From Tubulanus polymorphus (lineage: Eukaryota; Nemertea; Palaeonemertea; Tubulaniformes; Tubulanidae), in NCBI RefSeq assembly GCF_964204645.1, contig NC_134026.1, forward strand, positions 6,324,001 to 6,388,000: 64,000 nt of DNA. Reading direction: 5' to 3'. The notes below the pieces were generated by a model. The model did no database searches, was not told the DNA's origin, and was given only the letters and a program-made list of their open reading frames with translations. This document shows, piece by piece, positions 1 to 10,433 of this stretch. The position numbers were made by a program, and so were the translations under genes. Numbering within the stretch: the stretch's first letter is position 1; each line of letters starts with the position of its first letter.

Positions 1-434
1 TATCCTTCGATTAGAACGATAACCACACTCAAACGTGGTGAACGGATAATAAGATAAAATCCCACTATTTACAGATTAAAAGAATTTAAAAACCAGAATT
101 TATTTATTCAATCAAAAATATATATAAAAGACACGACGTTTCGATCTCACCCTAGAGATCATCGTCAGCCTGACTGACTATTATGATCGAGTGAAAACCT
201 GTCGATCAAGGGTTATTGATTGATATGAGTGTTTCGATGTCAAATCCTGACGGTAAGAAAATTGTTGATCTAGTGTCGAGTTCTTGACAAGGAGGATGCA
301 GGATTGTCATCGACCGCTGCATTTGTTAAGCGAGTTAGGCGCGAAGTTAATGGTACTCGAAAATCTCATTAAATATTACTGAAATCATTGCCGATGTTTC
401 CCTGTTGAATGAAAATGTTGACTTTCCTTCGCAG
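1..434. other. TAO kinase intron with a repeat-family copy
   Basis: This is intron sequence upstream of the first visible TAO kinase exon. The only structure I see is a copy, on the - strand at about 128-170, of the repeat family with a CTGANGAT box, a 6-bp hairpin and CGAAACG. The same family appears near 8.7, 26.1 and 49.8 kb. The rest shows no coding potential. Confidence 0.5.
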
Positions 435-1752
435 ATCAAACAAGACGAAACACAAATGTCCGAAATTAGCGACCTCAAAAATCATTTACAACAAGAAATG
501 GAATTATTAATGGCTTATCAAAGCAAAGTGAAAATACAGACCGAAGCACAACATCAGAGAGAGAAAAAACAACTAGAGGAACGAGTATCATTGAGGAGGG
601 CTTTATTAGAACAAACGGTAACTTATCTACTGATATATCTCTCTAAACGCTCTCTTATCCTTTTCTGTTAGGAGGCGGTTCCCAAAGTGCTGGGAGATCG
701 AAATATCTAAATAATATTTTTCCGGTTTTTAAATAATTGGTAATTCGATAGATTTACCTCTCTAATCTGGGAAGTTAATTTTACACTTCACGTACTATAG
801 TGCCCGGATGTCAATTGTTTGCCTGAAAGCAACTTCCTTTAGCAATTTTTCTTGGAAATCACCTTTGTCAATCAGTCACCACTAGTGGTATGATGTACTG
901 TCGTATGATGGTTTGTTCGATTGAGAAAATTGAAAAATTCACCCATGTAAAACCTAGGAATTTTTGATTAATGTAACTTTAAAAAAAAATTGTATATAGA
1001 CTCTATAGTCAAATTGAATCTTTGCTAATTGTGGTTCGGGCTTCCGATGAGTCTGTGGGTCTGTATTAAGTGAGTGCGTTCGAACTTCGGTCGGGAGTCT
1101 CAAAGCTGCCAACTGTTCCTGATTTTCAGTACCTGGTATTTGTTACTATTTTATACCAAGAAATACTGATTCGATTTGTTTGATGCATATTCAAATGTGA
1201 AAGATGTTACTGAGGGTCTTGCTGCTGATTAATTTGAACATTTTCTTTAATATTTCAATGAAATGTTACTGAAAAAAATTTTATTTGTTACTGATAGCAC
1301 TTTTCAGAGGTTTCCTGCCTTGGGGTTTGTGGGTCTGTATGAAGTCAGTGAGTTCAGGCTCCGGGGAGTGGGGAGTTCAGGCTCCAGGCGTGGGTCTGTG
1401 TGTCTGTGTGAATTCAGTCAGTTCAGGCTCTGGAGTGTGGGGAGTTCAGTCTCTGGGTCTGTGTATCTGTATGAAGTCAGTGAGTTGATGTATATTTGTT
1501 GTATTTCTCTAGATGGAAGATGAAACGATACGGATGCAGAGCGATCGTCGCGATCGCATCCGAGCGTTGCACGATCGCCAAGCCGTCGAAATCGAGGACT
1601 TTGATTCGGAGAGCACGAGATTAGGATTAAACACTATCGAGATCGTCGAAGCGACGCAGGACTCTTACGGCGACGATGATAATGTACGCGGCAGTATGAT
1701 TAGTCTCAGTACGAGCAGTAGTTCCAGTTCATTTGCTCCCGTTAATAGTTAA
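435..1752 (+). CDS. TAOK: TAO-family Ste20 kinase, C-terminal end (two exons)
   Basis: Two exons, 435-617 and 1513-1752, join in phase 0 and encode the last 140 residues, ending at TAG/TAA-region stop 1750-1752. The first follows a pyrimidine-rich acceptor ending GCAG and carries a coiled coil with the segments [20 protein letters not shown] and [11 protein letters not shown]. The second continues with [20 protein letters not shown] and ESTRLGL. These match the conserved C-terminal coiled coil of TAOK1/2/3. The family phosphorylates MAP2Ks and Hippo-pathway kinases and acts on the cytoskeleton. The kinase domain lies upstream of the window. After the conserved block the tail is only about 35 residues and Ser-rich (TSSSSSSF), much shorter than the Pro/Gly-rich tail of vertebrate TAOK1/2. 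Identity is strong; orthology to one vertebrate paralogue cannot be decided. Confidence 0.93.
1318..1492. repeat. Degenerate minisatellite in the last TAO kinase intron
   Basis: Imperfect tandem copies of a GT-rich unit are visible. The phrases GTCTGTATGAAGTCAGTGAG, AGTTCAGGCTCC and TGGGGAGTTCAG recur two or three times within 175 bp, just before the acceptor at 1512. Open frames across it are by-products of the repeat. Confidence 0.7.
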
Positions 1753-3235
1753 CGCCGCATTCTTCTCGACGCGCGATGCCAAAATATATTAACAAACATT
1801 AAAAAAAAAAAACAAACATTTATCAATATGAGAAATAACGATATTACGATATGATAGAATTGTACAGTTTCATATGAATGAGTGAGTTAGAGTCAGATTA
1901 TATTTTAGATATCACTCTGTCGCTGGTGATTGATTCGTTGATTGATTATGTGCAGTTCAGACGTATATTTTTAACATTGGTCGTCGCTCAATTTTAGGAT
2001 ATTCTGCATTTGTTTTTCTTCTGTAACTTGATGGAAATTGCTAGGGTGAATTCGTGGCCAGTCGGACCCACATCTATAGTTGCGGGTTTGACTCTAAACT
2101 CAGTTCCGCAGTTGCATCAATTTGACTTCAGCAGTTATTGTAGTTGCTGTTCATTTTCGCGCACTACCCAGTTGCTACTACGAGTTATCTCAATAGAGAG
2201 CTAATGCGTAGTCAGCCATTGTTCAAAATTGAGACTACAGCAGAGTTAGTTCACGTTGCCAGCCAATCGGGAACTGTGTCATTCCAATGCCAGCTTGCAA
2301 AGATCAGATAACCGGGCAGTTGCCCCATAGGAATTTTTGAAAGTACTCTTTTTGCAAATAATATTGTTATAACCAATGAGAATTTAATGTTGCATCCTTC
2401 ACTTGGGATCGGCAAGCATTTTGTTATAGTCAAGAGTTTTTGATAGGGCATAAAAAAAAATCGTTATATGGGTTGTTGACTTTGGGTAACTGCCTTTTTT
2501 TGGATTTCTCCGACTCCCAACATTCAAATGCTAGGTACGACTCATAGTGACAATGATGGCAGAACTGGAAGTGAATGTGTCAAGTTGAACTGTGTTACAA
2601 CAATTTTCACTCATGAAGTTCTCTAAATCTTTCGGCGAAGTCGAATCCGTTTTAACTAGGAATATTTTTCACGTGCAACTGAGCCACAAAGTGTTTTTAA
2701 CGGTTACTTAAGTTCTATATATTTATTTCATATTTTTTTAAGCAGTTTCCGAGCGTTGAAACTGTTGTAATTTTTTTAAAAAAAAGTAAACAATACGTAT
2801 TTGCTCATTGTTAGGACGTTATTCTTGGAATATATTTTAACAGTAGCAGCAGAGACCTTAATCTCGCTACCTTTATCCAATAATCAATAATTGTAAATGA
2901 AAATATTTAAACGGATATTATTGATTAATTAGTTACTGAATTAGTTATTAGTAATTCAAGAATTGTGTAGAGTTCAAACAACTCAAGAAAATTCACCTGT
3001 GAGTTTGTACAGAAAAAGATTGTTACCTTGTAAATACAGTGTATTATATATATTACTAGTGTAATATATTGTTATCATTATAATGCTGCTTCACAATCTC
3101 CACCCCCTCTCTCTCCTCTCTATGTATATCTGTACCTCTCATCCATTTCATCTCCACAATTATTGAATGTCATCAGCTAAATTTTGAGAAACTATCGACA
3201 AGTCATCAACGTTGTGCCTGCACTCGTTACCTGTA

Positions 3236-3372
3236 ACAGTCCTGAAAATGTCCACCGATTGTCAGGAACAGTCTCTGAAAATGGGCAACGTCCCCTGATT
3301 ATCAGGAAGTCCCTGAAAATGGTTAATGTCCCCTGATTGTCAGGAAAAGTCTCTGAAAATTGTTTACTGTCC
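3236..3372. repeat. Short tandem repeat, about 37-bp unit
   Basis: Three to four degenerate copies of a unit containing CCTGATTGTCAGGAA followed by a CTGAAAATG run occur head to tail. The unit contains a small palindrome, CCTGATTRTCAGG. Confidence 0.75.
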
Positions 3373-3512
3373 CTCAAATGAAAGGACTATCCCAAAACAT
3401 AGTCCAACCCCTGCATCAATAGTTTATTTCTGTGTCTTAATTCATTTGTTCCGTAGTTTCATGTTGATTTACAGTGCGTTCCACATTCCATTAATAGTAA
3501 TATTTATATTGA

Positions 3513-3656
3513 TGTGATATTCATTGCTCGTCGATGTGAAATCTGAGTGAGATTTATTTGAAATGAAACGAAATTTGATATTGATTATGTGATATTCATT
3601 GCTCATCGATATGAAATCTGAGTGAGATTTATTTGAAATGAAACAAAATTTGATAT
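3513..3656. repeat. Tandem duplication, 75-bp unit
   Basis: Two nearly identical copies begin at 3513 and 3588. Both start TGTGATATTCATTGCTC and end in AATTTGATAT. The few differences suggest a fairly recent duplication. No coding content is seen. Confidence 0.85.
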
Positions 3657-5339
3657 AATTGTACTACATCGTATGCATCTACTGCAGTATAGACTGTTCT
3701 TCGAAATACTGCCGGGGCATTTCATTATATAGCCCAATTCATCAGAGTTATCAATATTCATATTCAGGTACACTAAAAAAGAGCCAAGAGATATTTTGAA
3801 TAGAGGCAGCTGCCATAAATAGAGTACATGTGTGTGGATATGGTAATAACTGATCCAGTTGTGCACGTATTTTTCACTGATGTGTCATAATTGGATGAAA
3901 TGCAGTTATCGCGATTTATCAACTACATGTATGCCCTAACTTCTATAGTTCCAAAATAGTGAGCAACAATTGAGCACGATCACTGAACTAGTGAACTGCC
4001 CTGTTTCTGTCGTAGCTGATGACATTCATTAATTTCATTGTCATGTTTAGAAACAGCTTCAATCGCGACCACCTTTTATTTACTATTCATGTATTCATAA
4101 ACAGGATGGTGGTGATCAAAGTATTGTATATAGAAACTTAGAAAAGAAATAATCTGTATTCGAATACAGTTTGTATCAGTATTTTACTCGGAATAAATAC
4201 CGTAAATCACAGCAATCTTGTCAGGTACATTTTAAATGGTTTTCTACGCAGCGCTGTTCAGCCTCTCTGCTTTACGTTTGCCCTGGATTAGAATCGAAGT
4301 TGTTATTGTAAAATTGTAATTGACAGAGTTAAGGGGTCACAGTTGCTCGAAATTTGATTGAAATTATCCCTCATGATATTGCAGTCAAACATTATTAAGA
4401 CCTCATCTGATAAGTCGTTGCATTACTGAATTTATCTCTATTTTGTGTCCCAATTTCTATTTCTGATTCAATTTACCTACAAGTGTAATTCCTCATTTCC
4501 AAGGATGTGTTTTAACCAATTTTGAGTGACCTCTGGTTCAGGTTTCTGTGGAAATGAAATTGAACATATTGCAATTCTCAAGTAATGGGTAAGCCTACTT
4601 GGCGAAACAAATTTGTCCTTGCTCTGATATTGGCCTCCGAACTTGAAATTCATGTTTCTGAATGTCAAGGACAGCTCAATTGTTTAATTTCCACAAGCAG
4701 TTTGGAAGTAAGCCTATAAGTAACTCTCAGTCTAAGATAGGGCCAAACTGATCATTTGTTAAACTAAGTTTTTTTTATGTATAGGTCACAGTAACTACTG
4801 CTACTGTGAGCCTTTTATTTATTGTAAGTTGATTTTATCATCCACCCGGCCGGGCGGGCAGGGTGTCAGTCAGTTTTATAGAATTATTTTGCATCTAGGA
4901 TCAGATGTAAAGATCATCACAGCAGGAGGTGTTTATATTATTTGAAATAAGTGAACAGTGCTTCTCCGTGTAAATGTATGATTTATCACACCCATATATT
5001 GTTTAATATGGAACGCTCATTTGTAGACCATCCCCTCTTCAAATAAAACAAATAATAATAAATTGATTTCAACAATTAGTTGTTCAATATCTTTTTTGTG
5101 AAGTTTATCGCTGTAACGCATTTTTGACATGTCATATTGGCCATCTATATTTGGTAAGACTAAAAACTGGATGTGACGTCCAATCGAAGTCTTTTCGTTC
5201 ACAGAGACGCAAACTTTTTGATTACGATTACGATTTATTTACACTCCAACCATTTCCATGGTATATGGAGGAAAACTATTACACATGTATATACAAATAT
5301 TTTCAAAACAACACTGAAGTGATTAAAATTTAGAGAATG

Positions 5340-6213
5340 AAAACGTAACGAAATATATATATACATCAACTATTTACAATACTATATATACTATTATATA
5401 CATCAACTATTTACAATACTATATATACTATTGGAGGGATCTATATACATCTAAGCCGGTCTTAATGAATTTAGCTAAGTTGACCGTTGGGTTTTTCAGA
5501 GGTATATCAAGGGTATTTAAGGTATTCAAATTCAAAAAGTTTTTGCGTTGTTCGTTAAGTAAGGTACAGTCAAACAGAAAATGGGATTCGTCACCTAAAG
5601 TATTACAAGTGGGGCATATTCTATCGGCTCTGTCTAAATGAAGGTTTGAAAATTTGTTCACAGGTAAAATATAGGACCCCACCCTAAATTCAAATAAACT
5701 AGTTCCTAAGTCATCACCAAGTTCTATTATATACTTCTCTAACCTAATATCATTTTTATATTGCCTAAAGTTAGTGTATATCGGATTAGTATTTATGGCA
5801 GATACAGTTTCTTGAAGGTGCTGGTCACGGAGTATCTGTTTTATTCGTTTTGAAAAAGATTTACTGTTAGTCATGAATTGCTGCGTCCAAATGCAGGACA
5901 AACCACAGTCATCAAACGTTTTCTTTATATATGATAACCAAGGGCTCTTAAATTTATCCCTTAAAAATAAATTGAAAGATATTTTATAGAGTATTGAATT
6001 AAGTTTGGTTTGCTTTCCAGATACTGTTTTAACCCAAAAGTTAATCATCCTGCGTCTAACATCTATATTCAAAGGGTAACGTCCTAGCTCTGATAAAACT
6101 TGTAAGTTGCGAGAATATTTCGTCACTTTCATTAAGATTTTACAGAAGAAGCAATGAATATTTTCTAATAAATCAAGATTTTTGTATCCCCAGATCTCAC
6201 TTGGTGGCAGCAC
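5340..6213 (-). mobile_element. 5'-truncated non-LTR retrotransposon, C-terminal ORF2 remnant
   Basis: A 261-codon open frame on the - strand resembles the region after the reverse transcriptase domain of LINE ORF2. Early it has IWGYKNLDLLENIHCFFCKI and later ELGRYPLNIDVRRRMINFWV. Near the end lies a zinc knuckle C-P-T-C...H...C within CPTCNTLGDESHFLFDC. The first residues (MLPP) read out of a neighbouring repeat, so the true element is truncated at about 6200 and has no RT catalytic core. The 3' side (5340-5430) is a duplicated AT-rich tail in which CATCAACTATTTACAATACT occurs twice, as in LINE 3' ends. The frame is still open, so insertion may be fairly recent. The clade (CR1, RTE or other) is not resolved. 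Confidence 0.88.
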
Positions 6214-6248
6214 TGTACGGTCACCTAGCGGAATTTCTGTGAACTAAT
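6202..6248 (+). repeat. Interspersed repeat, GTGGCAGCACTGTACGGTCA family
   Basis: A segment beginning TTGGTGGCAGCACTGTACGG and running through TCACCTAGCGGAATTTCTGT lies at the 5' breakpoint of the LINE. Near-identical copies lie at 19394-19440 (same strand) and 19601-19643 (inverted). This is a dispersed short element. Confidence 0.8.
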
Positions 6249-8725
6249 GTAATAGCAGGCTAGCTAGCGCGCGGCTGTGAACGACTATCTGACGGTGCCT
6301 CGCTCTGTCAAAATGAATTTTCTTATTGGCTTCCGAATTGGCTTCCGAATAGATTTTTAACGGTCAATCACGAGCGAACCAAGGGATTATCAATATATTC
6401 AATACCTGCCGTACAATTTATATTTACCTTGTCGAATTTAAAAATAAAGAAACGTATAAAGACCAGAATCAAAATGGGTTTTTTCATTAAGTGAGACTCC
6501 GATAGCAATGCGGTAAATGTGGAAAGATTTAACCCTATGTTACAGTAGGCCTAGTGTTGTTTTGCAATAATTATAATGTGCAACTAATAGTTAATATTTT
6601 CGATAAAGCATAATTATTACCCCAGGTGCCACCTATCTAAATTAATACTAGCAAAACTGGACGATTTAGTTTCCTGCCCCGATTCTAATTTCGGTTCGAA
6701 ATTAAAAGAGTTGGATCTAGAACAATCGGGGCGAGCACCCACACTGTCAGAAATAATTTGAAACGCTTCCTACGATAATGCCGACATCTTCTCGATTTCC
6801 GACCTCGGAGGCCAAAATGTAAAACACAAACTCCGCTAATTCTATGCAGATTGAACATCAACTCGTGTGTTTTTCTACCATGGACAACACCGCGAGTTGA
6901 CATTCACATAGTCAGAGTCCGTATCTATTTCCGCTGCTCGCTTAACGCCCATTATGTTTACAGAAGACAAATTTGATCTAACTGAAATTCAATGAAAATA
7001 CCATTCTTTCATCGCCAATTTCGTAGAAGCACCATGTTTTCTTCTGGTCCCAACAGCGGCATTATAGAGGACTTTTACTGAATACCCCCTTGTCTCCTTC
7101 GAGAACGATGCATAGACATGTGACCACCGTCTTATACACGTATTTCTATTTCTGTTATAAACAAATGCAAGCTTAGGTCCAAAGGTCATAGCACTGATAA
7201 TGCAATACGCATATAGAATAACAGCGATATTTAATGGTGATCAATAATAACGATTGACAAGTTTTGACCCCTATGAGTTACCTACAAAAAAAACAAACAT
7301 TTATTTCCTTTTGTGGATCATTTTGTATCATATAACACGACGGGAAGATTTTCCCCGACATATCAAATAAGGAATAAATTCATTTCTAATTCTGACGTGC
7401 GGGAAAATGATAAGAGCAAAGGGTATAAGTGAGACCAAGGACTATCAGGGTTACTATCCAAACTGGCTGAAACCGGAGAGCAGACTCGTGGGTGGAAACT
7501 TTAGTTAGCTCAATGATGTTCGGGGAGCGGTTGGCTTCTACTTGTATTACATACGTTGAAAAAAGCCAATTTAAATCTAACAAACAACTCGTCTCACTTT
7601 TTCTAGAATATCCGGATTTTAATTCAGATTCCCGGCACACCTTTCACACGAATTAAATTGACCCAGCTGTCTGCTTGAGGCGGTGAAAAAGGACACGTAT
7701 CGAATTTTCTTCGTCATTCATATTCATCGTTCAAGAGAGTTTGTAGTTGCCACTTAAGACTTGGCTATATCGAAATTCTCCAAACTATAATAATCTACAT
7801 GTTCCGTTGTGAGTTGACTCGTGTCTTTTGAATTTCTAATTCCATCATAATAAACATAAAAGCAGTTGATCATCCCTGAGACTGTTACAGGTCATCGCCG
7901 GATCCTTTATATCTTCGGCATCTTCACTCCCCCATTCTTCAAATCATCTTCCCTCGTTACAACGGACATTCTAGAAAAAAAGAATATGAGAAATGTTAAG
8001 AAAATGTATACACGCAACAACCATAACCACACGACTTTCCCCAAGGCTCGAACCTGGAAATGAAGCATTTCATATAGCAACTATACCACGCAGAGCTCCC
8101 ACAGGGGGCATAGTTTTTAAGTTTGTAGAAAGTGTTCATTGTGGATGATAGAATAGATTACGGTTTTGTGTTCTTTTCGACGTGCACCACGATATTTTTA
8201 CTCAATCGGGTGTCATCCCAGGTCGATGTTTTTGTTTATATTTCCTCTAAACTCTCGATTCATTCCAGAAAAAGCCATGGGAAGGTCAACAGTGGTATCT
8301 GCTGTAATAAACCGCTCCTCAACTTCACTGAGATGCCGGTGTAAATGTCTAAAAATGAACAACATCATTGATCCGCCAACGATAAATGTCAGTTGCTGTG
8401 TCAGAGTGAAGTGGGGGAGACTATCCCAGAAAAAGTGATCCAGATTTGCCTCGTGTGAAATTGAATATTCATGAATGTGATTCTATCAGATTAGTCAATT
8501 CTCTTTACTCTGTGGTTCTTATCAATTCTATCAATAATTCATCAATGCGACATTTAAAAATGTGTACCGTACTAAGTTTTCTCCACATCTTATCCAAGTT
8601 AAGTAAGTGACTTTTAGGTGAAGCAGTTGGATTTGTCTTTCTGATTTGAAACAACACGACTGGATAACTATGAAGCACTCTTTCGGGCTGCAAGGATTAC
8701 GATACCTCCAATAAGAATGAGACAA

Positions 8726-8818
8726 TTATTTAGTTCGACGTTTCAGAATACTCTCATCTTCAGCATTCCTTAAAATGACTTTTAGGATATAGTCGAAAGG
8801 TCGAATATGCTATGAGTT
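8726..8818. repeat. Inverted pair of CTGANGAT/CGAAAC repeat boxes
   Basis: On the - strand, CTGAAGAT, a weak hairpin and TGAAACGTCGAA occupy about 8732-8766. Head to head on the + strand, TGACTTTTAGGATATAGTCGAAAGGTCGAATA-like sequence follows at about 8777-8810. Both halves match boxes of the family seen at about 26.1 and 49.8 kb. Confidence 0.6.
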
Positions 8819-9406
8819 CAAGGGAATATTTCAGACTCATATTTTTCATTCTTCGGGGAATTTATTTCCAAATAAACTGCGAGCTCAACGAATCATTTTG
8901 GATTTATCTTTCATTATTAGCGCGGGATTCAATATATAATCACGACCATGGAAATATAGTCGTTTGCGTTAACCATCGTATGTAAGAAAACCCCTCGAAT
9001 TAAGAATGTCCTTAGAATGTGTTCCTAATTGAAGAACGATATAATCTGAAGGGAAATCTTAGAATATATACTAAAGGTGAAAGGAGATTGTAAGAGATAG
9101 CTGTTAATGGTTATATTCCTTTAGCTAAGGATCTACCCAATCAATAGAAAAAGGAATTTTACGTATAGCACGTTGGGTCTTGTTTGTCAATTTGTTTCTG
9201 AAGTAATTTTGTATCTATTTCTATATATTCATTTCAAGTTGCTACGGTTTCTTCTCTCAGCAAGGTACGGCCTCAGTTTACGATTGTTCGAGCATGCGTC
9301 ACAATAACGTCATCGACAACGAGCCAATCAGGCATGTTCTCCATATAGAAGGACACATGGCTAACCATTGGCCAAACTCTTAAACCAGGAACCTCTATAA
9401 ATTGAC

Positions 9407-9441
9407 CAGGGAAGTGTAATGGGTGTCATTACACTTCCCTG
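9407..9441. repeat. Perfect 15-bp inverted repeat (hairpin)
   Basis: CAGGGAAGTGTAATG at 9407-9421 is followed by a 5-nt loop GGTGT and the exact reverse complement at 9427-9441. No mismatch is present. It sits about 25 bp upstream of a CTGATGATCGAAAC motif, so it probably belongs to a repeat element. No transcript is evident. Confidence 0.9.
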
Positions 9442-10433
9442 ACTTTACATAGGAACAGTAATTACTGGTCCTGATGATCGAAACATAATGATATTGAAAT
9501 GTATTTATGATAATAAAACATTGTCAAAAAGTATAAAGATATAAGTAAGATAAGATACTTGATGAATATATCAGTTTTATTCTTTGATTCGATTGTTTGA
9601 TGGTATTTCTTTATCACACGTGTGTGCTGTTAACCCTCGTGGTGCACTCGCCCGGCACGCCGCCTAAAACATTCCTGCATTTCAAATCATGTGAAGTTTT
9701 TTTGTTGAAACACAATACAACACATACAAAGAATGTCTATATGTGTTATTAAAGGGCTTGTCGTGTCTTTTTATGATTTATTTTCCAGTTCAATGTCATT
9801 GTCATATCTAAGGAAAAGTCTCTGCCCCCGCGTGGTGGCTGAAGCGTGAGAAAAATGTTTCAGCGAAGCAAATGCTACGTGCATGACCAAAATGTTACCC
9901 GTTCCTATATCTCTGTTCTATTATTCTAAACGAAATCAAGATGATATCCCAAAGGTTGTATATCTCACCAAGGTAAACGCGCAATCGGATTTATATCGTG
10001 TTTCGTCGAGGTTCCGCCCGCCCGCATGCTCTCTTCCCAGATCACGTGATGCGAGAACGCGTCAAGGATTAATCGGTTTAATTGGATGAACCAACTCGCC
10101 AACGCCGACTCGCCGAGGTGTATTTATATTCGGTGCGATAAAAGCAAACGACAGTTCATTCATTCTTAGAGAGAGACGCCGGAGAGCTTCCTGTAGATCG
10201 GGGGTCGACTGCCACACCAGTACTACGCATAGTTTTTAATTGTTCTAAACGCGAGACAATTTATTCGAAAAACACGTCTGCAATGCCATATGTATTTTAA
10301 TGGTTTTCTAATGTCTGTACTGTCGTAGTTATTTGGATTAAACTGACACAAGCGCCGGCGGCGGCCAGATCAACTTCTCTCATTCATATTAACTATACTT
10401 CACTTATATATAATTCACTCGCGGTGATTAACA

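Larger units (their letters stand above)
1753..5335. other. TAO kinase 3' UTR and intergenic DNA
   Basis: No further coding exon is recognised. The first part is probably the kinase 3' UTR: it is AT-rich and follows the stop directly. A candidate poly(A) signal AATAAA lies at 4192-4197, which would give a 3' UTR of about 2.4 kb; this is an inference. Two small tandem repeats (3236-3372 and 3513-3656) are listed separately. A short CG-rich patch, CCCGGCCGGGCGGGC, lies near 4847. Confidence 0.5.
6249..10433. other. Intergenic region with repeat remnants; upstream of the PLA2-like gene
   Basis: No convincing exon is found on either strand; open frames here are short and lack recognisable domains. 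It holds a copy of the CTGANGAT/CGAAAC repeat family (8726-8818), a perfect hairpin (9407-9441) and a CTGATGATCGAAAC motif at about 9468. Just upstream of the PLA2-like start, the stretch TATTTATATTC at about 10120 could be a TATA box, putting the transcript start near 10150. That is only an inference. Confidence 0.45.

Noticed and set aside
6685..7640. Three short - strand frames upstream of the PLA2-like gene
   Set aside because: 72-84 codons each, no domain, no splice signals in frame, and no shared phase.
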